From Gammaproteobacteria bacterium (GTDB lineage: Bacteria > Pseudomonadota > Gammaproteobacteria > SG8-11): DNA of 7,107 nucleotides. How positions within the stretch are numbered: the first letter of the stretch is position 1; each line of letters begins with the position of its first letter. The notes beneath the pieces were generated by a model. It ran no database searches. It was not told the origin of the DNA and saw only the letters and a program-made list of their open reading frames with translations. Location of the stretch: the NCBI GenBank assembly GCA_016200445.1, contig JACQEQ010000256.1, positions 1-7,107 on the forward strand, written 5' to 3'. The position numbers and the translations under genes were made by a program. Below are positions 1 to 5,198 of the stretch, in pieces.

Positions 1-69
1 ATGGCCGAGTGGATCGCGGCGGCCAAGGCCGAGCCGGAGGCGGTGCCCGAACTCGACTTCGAGTTCTGA
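1..69 (+). CDS. C-terminal fragment of a GC-rich gene, possibly glutathione S-transferase family
   Basis: The frame is open from the first base of the window and stops with TGA at 67-69, giving 22 residues that end in PELDFEF. The ATG at position 1 need not be the true start, since the gene probably begins upstream. Coding use is supported by third positions: 21 of 22 sense codons end in G or C. The segment rich in Ala, Trp and Glu (AEWIAAAKAEPE) resembles the C-terminal helix of some bacterial glutathione S-transferases, but that is a weak resemblance recalled from memory and the product is best treated as unknown. It converges on the tRNA-Ser gene. Its codon use is clearly more GC-rich than the rest of the window; for comparison, 19 of the first 30 motA codons end in G or C. 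Confidence 0.45.
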   Translation: MAEWIAAAKAEPEAVPELDFEF

Positions 70-105
70 CCTCGCTCGATAGTGGCGGCCGTCCCGCCGA
101 CCCGG

Positions 106-195
106 TGGCGGAGGGAGCGGGATTCGAACCCGCGATGGAGTTGCCCCCATACACGCTCTCCAGGCGTGCGCCTTCAACCGCTCGGCCACCTCTCC
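106..195 (-). tRNA. tRNA-Ser (anticodon GGA)
   Basis: Read on the minus strand, the 90-nt gene has an encoded CCA (106-108), an anticodon stem CACGC/GCGTG around a loop carrying GGA (reads UCC, and UCU by wobble), and the long variable arm typical of serine tRNAs (ATGGGG/CTCCAT closed by GCAA). The T arm is a perfect GCGGG/CCCGC stem with a TTCGAAT loop. The acceptor arms are GGAGAGG and TCCCTCC. They pair at positions 1-4 and 6, with an A-C mismatch at the fifth pair and a G-U at the seventh. The 5' arm would fit CCTCTCC perfectly and the 3' arm would fit GGAGGGA perfectly. All other structural elements are sound, so the identity is secure; whether the mismatch is natural or marks a junction is open. 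No convincing promoter was seen upstream (196-260, minus strand). Confidence 0.93.
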
Positions 196-196
196 A

Positions 197-208
197 AATT
201 AATTAATT
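197..208. repeat. (AATT)x3 short tandem repeat
   Basis: Three perfect AATT units lie immediately upstream of the tRNA-Ser 5' end. This is the start of a more AT-rich intergenic stretch (196-386) in which I see no gene. The repeat may simply be part of the tRNA promoter or leader region. Confidence 0.5.
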
Positions 209-386
209 CAGTGAAAACCCTTATTTTTAGGATCTACCGCTTTCAAGGACCGGGAAGCTTAAACTAGAACATACGGTGGCGCAATTTGCAGTTCACGCAT
301 TGGTGTCAGCGGAGGAGTTGGCAATTTAAGTAACAATCCGCACGCTTACCTTTACTTGACGCCATGCTTCTAGATAGGATGTTTGC

Positions 387-1250
387 ATGCTAGGAACGAA
401 CGATCCTTCATCGCGCTTGGTTGAGCATCTCAGCTCCACCAGTACGCCCTACATCGATCCACTGGCGCGGGTGCCGTGGGACCGTATGGAGCGGCGTGCA
501 TTTTGGTTGCCGGAAGCCGCAGTCTCGCTGTTTGGCTGGGCGGAGTTCATGTCCTTACCGGAAGACCAGCGCCGGATGTTGTCGCGTCATGAATTCATGC
601 ATCTGTTGGTGACGGTGCAGCGCTTTGAAACAGTATTTATCGAACGTGTCAGCCGAGTGATGCAACGTCCCGGTGAACCGCTCAGTCACGCCAATTACCG
701 CTTGCACATGGCGCGTGAGCACACTGGCCATGGGCTCATGATGCTGGAGTTGCTGCGCCGCTCGGGTCTGCAACGCTCACGCGGTTATGTGGCTACCCAT
801 CTGTGCCGCTTTCTTGCGCGTCATAGTTCGCTTGATTCCGCTGCGTTTTTGACCGTGATGTATGCCGGCGAAGAAATCGTCAATCGCATGTTTCGCGGGT
901 TGCGCAAAAATCACGCCGGGTTATGCCCGGTCATCGACGAAATGGTGCGTACGCATTTGGTCGATGCATCGCGCCATTTGTCGCACGCGCATGACAATCT
1001 TGAAAACGCCCTCAACGCCATGCCGCGCTGGCGTATGCGCTTGATGCGCTTCGTAGTGCGGCGCATCTTTCGCGAGCAAGTCAATTCGCTATTTTATCCG
1101 CCGCCCAGCGTCTATGAATCGGCGGGTTTATACCCGGGTGAATACTGGGCCAAGATCGCCCGCGAAAATCCCCACCGAACGCGTTTTGTGCAGCAGAACG
1201 TCGGCACGACCTTACGTCCCTTCAAAAAGCGCGGTTTGCACGTTAGTTGA
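387..1250 (+). CDS. AurF-like diiron oxygenase-related protein, altered metal site
   Basis: A 287-residue, mostly helical, soluble-looking protein rich in Arg and His. Its order of motifs matches the AurF / p-aminobenzoate N-oxygenase family (ferritin-like diiron enzymes): an N-terminal YIDPLARVPWD segment (22-32), a helix with QRFE (E81), an EHTGH helix followed by LLRRSG (111-127), a GEE helix (E162/E163), and THLVDASRH (189-197). In AurF the ligands are E101, E136, H139, E196, H223, E227 and H230. The spacings E196-H223, H223-E227 and E227-H230 (27, 4, 3) are reproduced exactly by E163, H190, position 194 and H197. Position 194, however, is Ala, and the E136 equivalent is H112. Acidic residues sit one place earlier in both helices (E111, D193). 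It may be a diverged enzyme or a non-catalytic relative; the substrate is unknown. The ATG at 387 follows a weak purine stretch (TAGGAT); an ATG nine bases upstream hits a stop at once. It is separated from motA by 179 bases, so co-transcription is uncertain. Confidence 0.6.
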   Translation: MLGTNDPSSRLVEHLSSTSTPYIDPLARVPWDRMERRAFWLPEAAVSLFGWAEFMSLPEDQRRMLSRHEFMHLLVTVQRFETVFIERVSRVMQRPGEPLSHANYRLHMAREHTGHGLMMLELLRRSGLQRSRGYVATHLCRFLARHSSLDSAAFLTVMYAGEEIVNRMFRGLRKNHAGLCPVIDEMVRTHLVDASRHLSHAHDNLENALNAMPRWRMRLMRFVVRRIFREQVNSLFYPPPSVYESAGLYPGEYWAKIARENPHRTRFVQQNVGTTLRPFKKRGLHVS

Positions 1251-1271
1251 ATCTCTCCGGGTCGAATTCCC

Positions 1272-1285
1272 CGCCGCTTGCGGCG
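1272..1285. other. Small GC hairpin after the AurF-like gene
   Basis: CGCCG (1272-1276) and CGGCG (1281-1285) form a 5-bp stem with a CTTG loop, 22 bases after the stop codon at 1250. No T-tract follows, so it is not a standard intrinsic terminator. It could help end or stabilise the upstream transcript. Confidence 0.35.
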
Positions 1286-1316
1286 TTCGGAAATGACAGT
1301 GTCCGAAGGGCACTGT
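1286..1316. other. Overlapping, mutually exclusive inverted repeats in the motA upstream region
   Basis: Two inverted repeats share bases. TTCGGA (1286-1291) is the exact reverse complement of TCCGAA (1302-1307), with a 10-base loop. ACAGTGTCC (1296-1304) pairs with GGGCACTGT (1308-1316) as nine pairs, one of them G-U, around a GAA loop. Only one can form at a time because 1302-1304 belong to both. The 9-bp stem is followed by AAAACG and not by a T-tract, so it is not a classic terminator on either strand. Possible roles are a transcript switch, a 3'-end stabiliser for the AurF-like mRNA, a REP-like palindromic repeat, or a protein-binding palindrome. The base pairing is visible; function is inference. 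Confidence 0.45.
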
Positions 1317-1365
1317 AAAACGAAGGTGAGCCGCGAAGCGTGTGGGAATAATTTTTCTTTTGTGC

Positions 1366-1392
1366 TTCAGCACGCCCCCTGCGTACCGATAG
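1366..1392 (+). promoter_or_regulatory. Candidate sigma-28 (FliA) type promoter for motAB
   Basis: ACCGATAG (1385-1392) matches six of eight positions of the flagellar sigma-28 -10 element GCCGATAA, and motAB is often FliA-dependent in enteric bacteria. The expected -35 window eleven bases upstream (TTCAGCAC, 1366-1373) matches the TAAA core poorly. The box would leave a leader of about 30 bases before the motA ATG. It is a candidate only, resting on the -10 similarity and the identity of the downstream genes. Confidence 0.28.
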
Positions 1393-1429
1393 TTAATGCG
1401 TCCATTATTCCTCGGCTGCGCGCACAACT

Positions 1430-2290
1430 ATGAAACTTCTGATCGGCTTTGCTCTGGTTTTTGCATCCATCATCATCGGCTATTTAGCATCGCACGGTCA
1501 CTTGATGGCCATCGTGCAGCCCTATGAATTATTGATTATCGGCGGTTCGGCAGCGGGTGCATTTGTGGTGGCCAATCCCAGCGCGGTCATTAAACAAACA
1601 CTGGCCGGGCTGCCTAAGTTTCTCAAGGGGCCAAAGTATGACAAGGCGGCCTATATGGATGTGCTGGCGCTGATGTACGATTTGTTTTCCAAGGCGCGCA
1701 AGGAAGGCATTATGGCTTTGGAAAAAGACATCGACGATGTCACCCAAAGCACGGTTTTTCAGGCATATCCGAAGCTGTTGCACGATCACCACGTGACTGA
1801 CTTCATCGTCGACTATTTGCGCCTGATGGTCAGCGGCAGCATGAATCCAATCGAGCTCGAAGCGCTCATGGATGTGGAGCTGGAGACTCACCATCAAGAA
1901 GGCGAGCGAGTCGCCAGCGCGCTGACCAATATGTCGGATGGATTACCCGGTTTCGGAATCGTCGCAGCAGTGTTGGGCGTAGTGATTACCATGAGTTCGT
2001 TAGGCGGGCCAGTGACGGAAATCGGCGGCCACGTTGCGGCAGCATTGGTGGGTACGTTTTTGGGCATTCTGATGGCCTACGGGTTTGTCGGGCCGATGGG
2101 CACTTACTACAAACATATGGTTGACGAAGAAGCCAAGTTTTTTCAGTGCATCAAGGTGTGTTTTCTCGCGACGTTAAACGGTTACAGCCCGCAGATCGCC
2201 GTTGAATTTGGGCGCAAGGTGCTGTTCTCCGGCGAGCGTCCCGGATTCCTCGAATTGGAAGATCACGTGAAGAAGAAAAAAGGCCCGTAA
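1430..2290 (+). CDS. motA: Flagellar motor stator protein MotA
   Basis: MotA is the inner-membrane stator subunit that, with MotB, couples proton flow to flagellar rotation. The 286-residue protein (E. coli MotA is 295) has four hydrophobic segments, about 1-21, 33-52, 170-190 and 200-222, with a large cytoplasmic loop between the second and third. The charged residues that act on the rotor protein FliG in E. coli, R90 and E98, are present at exactly the same numbers here, as are the two channel prolines P173 (GLPGFG) and P222 (GPMG). The C-terminus is lysine-rich (KKKKGP). The start is fixed by the usual MotA opening MKLLIG, although no clear Shine-Dalgarno sequence precedes it. motB follows after 29 bases, consistent with an operon. 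A sigma-28-like box lies about 40 bases upstream. No other flagellar gene is in the window. Confidence 0.97.
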   Translation: MKLLIGFALVFASIIIGYLASHGHLMAIVQPYELLIIGGSAAGAFVVANPSAVIKQTLAGLPKFLKGPKYDKAAYMDVLALMYDLFSKARKEGIMALEKDIDDVTQSTVFQAYPKLLHDHHVTDFIVDYLRLMVSGSMNPIELEALMDVELETHHQEGERVASALTNMSDGLPGFGIVAAVLGVVITMSSLGGPVTEIGGHVAAALVGTFLGILMAYGFVGPMGTYYKHMVDEEAKFFQCIKVCFLATLNGYSPQIAVEFGRKVLFSGERPGFLELEDHVKKKKGP

Positions 2291-2319
2291 GGTATTCGAT
2301 TAACTAACAGGGTCTTCCA

Positions 2320-3639
2320 GTGGAACAACGACCGATTATCATCAAGCGTATAAAAAAAGCCGCGCATGCGCATCACGGCGGCTCGTGGAAAGTGGCTTAC
2401 GCCGATTTCGTCACCGCGATGATGGCGTTTTTTCTGCTCATGTGGCTGATGGGGTTTACCACGGAGGGCGAACGTAAAGCGATTTCCGATTATTTTCAGA
2501 GTCCAAGCGCAATTCAAGGCAAAGGCGGTTCGAGCACGAGTCTGATCGACATGGGTAAGGGCATGGATGCGCCGCGTACCAGCCAGAAAAAACCCAATCA
2601 GGAAACCACCGTCGTCAGCACCGAAGATATTGCGCAAGAAAGTAGTGCTAAAGCGGCATCGGGTTCCGGTCAAGATGCAAAACTGATGGAAGCAGAAAAA
2701 GACAAGATGCGGCTCGAATCGTTGTTGGAAGAATTAAAAAAAGCGGTCGACGCAAGTCAAGCGCTCAAACCGTTCAAAGATCAGTTGCTGCTTGACATTA
2801 CTCCGGAAGGTTTGCGCTTTCAGATCGTCGATAAGGAAAACCGCCCGATGTTCGACGTCGGCAGCGCCAACTTGCAGTCGTATACCCGGGGCATCCTGCG
2901 CGAGGTCAGCAAAATAATTGCCGTTGTGCCGAACCACATTATGATCGCTGGGCACACCGATGCACGTGCGTATGCCAGCGGCGCCGATTTTAGTAATTGG
3001 GAATTGTCGTCGGATCGAGCGAATGCGTGCCGTCGTGAATTGGTGCGCGGCGGAGTGGGTGAGGATAAAATCGCACGCGTGGTGGGTTTAGCCTCGACCG
3101 CGCTATTCAATAAAGCCGATCCGCTGAGCCCGATTAATCGCCGCATCAGCATCGTTGTGATGAATAAAGCCACCGAAGATGCAATGTTACGCACCGAAGA
3201 AAATGACAAACATGCCGCCAGCGATGCAGCGGGAACCACCGATCTCATTCAATCTGCGCCGGTGAATGAGTCGTCAATTATTTCTGCACCGGTACCCACG
3301 GTGTCAGTTGAAAAACAACCGCAACCGACGGCCTTACCCACGCCTATGCCCAGCCCTGTAAAAGCGGTAGAGCCAACCGCTGCGCCGGTCAAGAAAATTG
3401 CACCTGCGACAACACCGCAAGCAACAAAAATTACTGCTACACCGGCAAAACAAACTGCAAAAACCGCGACGACATCCGGGGCAAAGACGAGTACGGCTCC
3501 AGAACCAACGTCTGTTAGAACGGGTTCGAGCGTGCAGCTCCCCGGCCTGCCGATCAATAATCCAGCGACCAGCATTATTGCGCCAGCGATAGCGATACCG
3601 GCGAAGCCGACAGCTACGGAAACCAAAGCGAAACCGTAA
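2320..3639 (+). CDS. motB: Flagellar motor stator protein MotB with long C-terminal tail
   Basis: MotB anchors the stator to peptidoglycan and carries the proton-binding aspartate. A basic N-terminus (RIKKAAHAHHGGSWK, 10-24) leads into one membrane helix (about 27-47) containing YADF, where D29 corresponds to E. coli D32. A plug/linker region follows, with a possible short coiled coil at about 120-145. The periplasmic OmpA-like peptidoglycan-binding domain spans about 160-282 (PMFDVGSANL at 177-186, GHTDAR at 211-216, NRRISI at 273-278). The protein is 439 residues against 308 in E. coli; the excess is a Pro/Ala/Thr/Lys-rich, low-complexity tail from about 290 to the end. The start is GTG, chosen because it gives the standard MotB N-terminus, an in-frame stop lies at 2305-2307, and AGGG (2309-2312) sits seven bases upstream. 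It shares an operon with motA. Confidence 0.96.
   Translation: MEQRPIIIKRIKKAAHAHHGGSWKVAYADFVTAMMAFFLLMWLMGFTTEGERKAISDYFQSPSAIQGKGGSSTSLIDMGKGMDAPRTSQKKPNQETTVVSTEDIAQESSAKAASGSGQDAKLMEAEKDKMRLESLLEELKKAVDASQALKPFKDQLLLDITPEGLRFQIVDKENRPMFDVGSANLQSYTRGILREVSKIIAVVPNHIMIAGHTDARAYASGADFSNWELSSDRANACRRELVRGGVGEDKIARVVGLASTALFNKADPLSPINRRISIVVMNKATEDAMLRTEENDKHAASDAAGTTDLIQSAPVNESSIISAPVPTVSVEKQPQPTALPTPMPSPVKAVEPTAAPVKKIAPATTPQATKITATPAKQTAKTATTSGAKTSTAPEPTSVRTGSSVQLPGLPINNPATSIIAPAIAIPAKPTATETKAKP
3187..3636 (+). other. Low-complexity Pro/Ala/Thr/Lys-rich tail region of MotB
   Basis: Residues 290-439 of MotB follow the complete OmpA-like domain. They have no recognisable fold, with clusters such as PTALPTPMPSPVK and ATTPQATKITATPAK. 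This part should lie in the periplasm beyond the peptidoglycan-binding domain. Standard MotB ends shortly after that domain, so this is an added segment, probably disordered. Confidence 0.7.
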
Positions 3640-3645
3640 CTTGGG

Positions 3646-3674
3646 TTTAGGTTCTTGCTGGAACTCGCTACAAT
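3646..3674 (+). promoter_or_regulatory. Candidate sigma-70 promoter for aroC
   Basis: TACAAT (3669-3674) matches five of six bases of the -10 consensus. With a 17-base spacer the -35 would be TTTAGG (3646-3651), a poor match. The -10 ends only eight bases before the aroC ATG, so a transcript from it would have almost no leader. The motB stop codon is at 3637-3639, so the element lies in the intergenic gap. Confidence 0.35.
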
Positions 3675-3682
3675 GCGAGGCT

Positions 3683-5134
3683 ATGTCAGGAAACACGATT
3701 GGAAAACTTTTCACGGTGACCAGCTTCGGCGAGAGTCACGGGGCTGCGTTGGGCTGCATTATCGATGGCTGCCCGCCCGGTATGGAATTATCGGAGCTCG
3801 ATTTACAGCACGACCTCGACCGGCGCAAACCCGGACAGTCGAAATTCACCACGCAACGACGTGAAGATGATCGCGTGCAAATCCTTTCCGGCGTATTCGA
3901 GGGTAAAACCACCGGTACGCCCATCGGCTTGTTGATTCACAACGAAGACCAGCGCTCCAAAGATTATTCGAAAATCATGGATCGTTTTCGTCCCGGCCAT
4001 GCGGATTACACCTACCAGCAAAAATACGGAATGCGCGATTATCGCGGCGGCGGACGTTCTTCGGCGCGCGAGACCGCTGTCCGCGTGGCGGCCGGTGCAA
4101 TTGCCAAGAAATATTTGTTCGAGCGCTACGGCGTAGTGATTCGCGGGTATCTAGCGCAAATCGGTCCGATCAAGGCCGAAGCATTCGATTGGGATGAGGT
4201 CGAAAACAATCCATTTTTTTGTCCGGATGCGTCGAAGGTGGCGGAGCTCGAACAATATATCAACGCGTTACGCAAATCTGGTGATTCCATCGGTGCGCGC
4301 ATCAACGTCGTCGCGTATGGCGCACCACCGGGTTGGGGTGAGCCCGTATTTGATCGCCTCGATGCCGATATTGCCTACGCGATGATGGCAATCAATGCGG
4401 TGAAAGGTGTGGAAGTCGGGGCCGGTTTTGCCTGCATCGAACAAAAGGGCTCGCAGCACCGCGATGAAATGACGCCGCAAGGCTTTTTGAGCAACAATTC
4501 CGGCGGCGTGCTGGGCGGCATTTCATCAGGTCAAGACATTACTGTGAGTATCGCGCTCAAGCCGACTTCGAGCATTCTGATTCCGGGTAGAACCATCGAT
4601 GTACACGGCGACCCGGTCGAAGTGGTGACGACCGGCAGGCACGATCCGTGTGTCGGAATACGCGCCACACCCATCGCCGAGGCGATGCTTGCGTTGGTGT
4701 TGATGGATCATGCGCTGCGCCATCGTGCTCAGAATATGGATGTGAAATCGGCCACGCCTGTGGTGCCGGCACGTGCAATCGATGTGCATGAGGCCATTGA
4801 CGATCTGGGTCTGTACGATGATACGCATAATGCCGGCCTATACGAGCACATTGATGAAGATGAGGCTGTCGAGGAAGTCGAGGCAGTTGAAACTCTTGAA
4901 GATAGCGACGTTTTTGAATTGGCCGATGAGCACGAAAACTATGCGGAAGCGCCAATCGACAACGTGATGGAAGAAGCTCACATTGTCGATATGCACGACG
5001 AAATCAACGTTGCCGCTGAAGTTTCCGAAGCGCAGCCAGTTGATGTGCACGAAACAGCCAAACCCAAAAAGCCGCGTGGAAAAAAGAAAATTGACGATAC
5101 GGACGCGTCTGACGTTTTGTATATTCCCGATTGA
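3683..5134 (+). CDS. aroC: Chorismate synthase with acidic C-terminal extension
   Basis: AroC converts 5-enolpyruvylshikimate-3-phosphate to chorismate in the cytoplasm, using reduced FMN; it is the last shikimate-pathway step. The core is complete: SFGESHG with CIIDGCPPG (14-33), RPGHADYTYQQKYGMRDYRG (103-122) followed by GGRSSARETA (123-132), and GRHDPCVGIRATPIAEAM (318-335). It ends at about 356 with the usual MDHALRHRAQN...VK segment. The family is normally about 360 residues; this one is 483 because of an acidic tail of about 127 residues. The ATG at 3683 gives the standard MSGNTIGKLF start; a TTG at 3641 would add 14 residues that do not look conserved. GAGG (3677-3680) lies only two bases from the ATG, an unusually short spacing. 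It follows motB by 43 bases and may have its own promoter there. Confidence 0.97.
   Translation: MSGNTIGKLFTVTSFGESHGAALGCIIDGCPPGMELSELDLQHDLDRRKPGQSKFTTQRREDDRVQILSGVFEGKTTGTPIGLLIHNEDQRSKDYSKIMDRFRPGHADYTYQQKYGMRDYRGGGRSSARETAVRVAAGAIAKKYLFERYGVVIRGYLAQIGPIKAEAFDWDEVENNPFFCPDASKVAELEQYINALRKSGDSIGARINVVAYGAPPGWGEPVFDRLDADIAYAMMAINAVKGVEVGAGFACIEQKGSQHRDEMTPQGFLSNNSGGVLGGISSGQDITVSIALKPTSSILIPGRTIDVHGDPVEVVTTGRHDPCVGIRATPIAEAMLALVLMDHALRHRAQNMDVKSATPVVPARAIDVHEAIDDLGLYDDTHNAGLYEHIDEDEAVEEVEAVETLEDSDVFELADEHENYAEAPIDNVMEEAHIVDMHDEINVAAEVSEAQPVDVHETAKPKKPRGKKKIDDTDASDVLYIPD
4751..5131 (+). other. Acidic, repeat-containing C-terminal extension of AroC
   Basis: Residues 357-483 lie beyond the normal end of chorismate synthase. 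By count, 38 of the 127 residues are Asp or Glu. Lys/Arg are nearly absent except for a basic patch at 460-469 (KPKKPRGKKK). A five-residue motif [IV]D[VM]H[ED] occurs three times: IDVHE 366-370, VDMHD 435-439, VDVHE 453-457. LGLYDD (375-380) and AGLYEH (384-389) are a second short repeat. The reading frame is uninterrupted from the catalytic core and ends in TGA. I recognise no known domain. Confidence 0.75.
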
Positions 5135-5141
5135 TTACTAA

Positions 5142-5170
5142 GCACGCAACTCTTAACGTGCCTAATATTT
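5142..5170 (+). terminator. Weak possible intrinsic terminator after aroC
   Basis: GCACG (5142-5146) and CGTGC (5157-5161) form a 5-bp stem with a 10-base loop. It is followed by CTAATATTT, which is AU-rich but has no clean T run. The position just after the aroC stop fits a terminator, but the stem is short and the loop large, so it would be inefficient. Confidence 0.25.
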
Positions 5171-5181
5171 TCATTTATTCT
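5153..5181 (+). promoter_or_regulatory. Candidate sigma-70 promoter for the MFS gene
   Basis: TTAACG (5153-5158) and TATTCT (5176-5181) each match four of six consensus bases and are separated by 17 bases. The expected transcript start would be near 5188, just before the two possible MFS start codons. The element overlaps the weak aroC terminator hairpin. It is plausible but not strong. Confidence 0.25.
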
Positions 5182-5198
5182 ATCGCTCGCATTTAGCC

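Noticed and set aside
84..98. GGCGG-CCGTC-CCGCC hairpin between the first gene and the tRNA as a terminator
   Set aside because: The stem is only five pairs and no T-tract follows on either strand, so it may be chance in a very GC-rich stretch.
356..384. TTGACG (356-361) as a -35 element for the AurF-like gene
   Set aside because: At 16-18 base spacing there is no acceptable -10 hexamer, and the start codon is too close.
1338..1375. Hairpin plus T-rich run (ATTTTTCTTTT near 1351-1361) as an intrinsic terminator
   Set aside because: The stem immediately before the T-run is only three pairs (CGC-GAA-GCG) and is separated from it by about ten bases; the GTGC/GCAC stem comes after the run.
2263..2310. 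A-rich run at the end of motA (GAAGAAGAAAAAAGG), with motB in the -1 frame, suggesting a programmed frameshift fusion
   Set aside because: The run is not in the canonical slippery register and the motB frame has a TAA at 2305-2307 before its GTG start, so no MotA-MotB fusion can form. A normal AGGG ribosome site precedes motB.
2820..3248. Long open frame of 142 codons on the minus strand inside motB
   Set aside because: It lies wholly opposite a clear motB reading frame, with no recognisable motifs or ribosome site; it is a by-product of motB codon use.
3641..3682. Upstream TTG start for aroC adding 14 residues
   Set aside because: The added residues do not look like AroC, and the ATG at 3683 yields the standard family N-terminus MSGNTIGKLF.
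4557..4955. Minus-strand open frames of 100-132 codons opposite aroC
   Set aside because: They overlap the AroC core and tail, have His/Arg-rich translations typical of antisense shadows, and show no domain.
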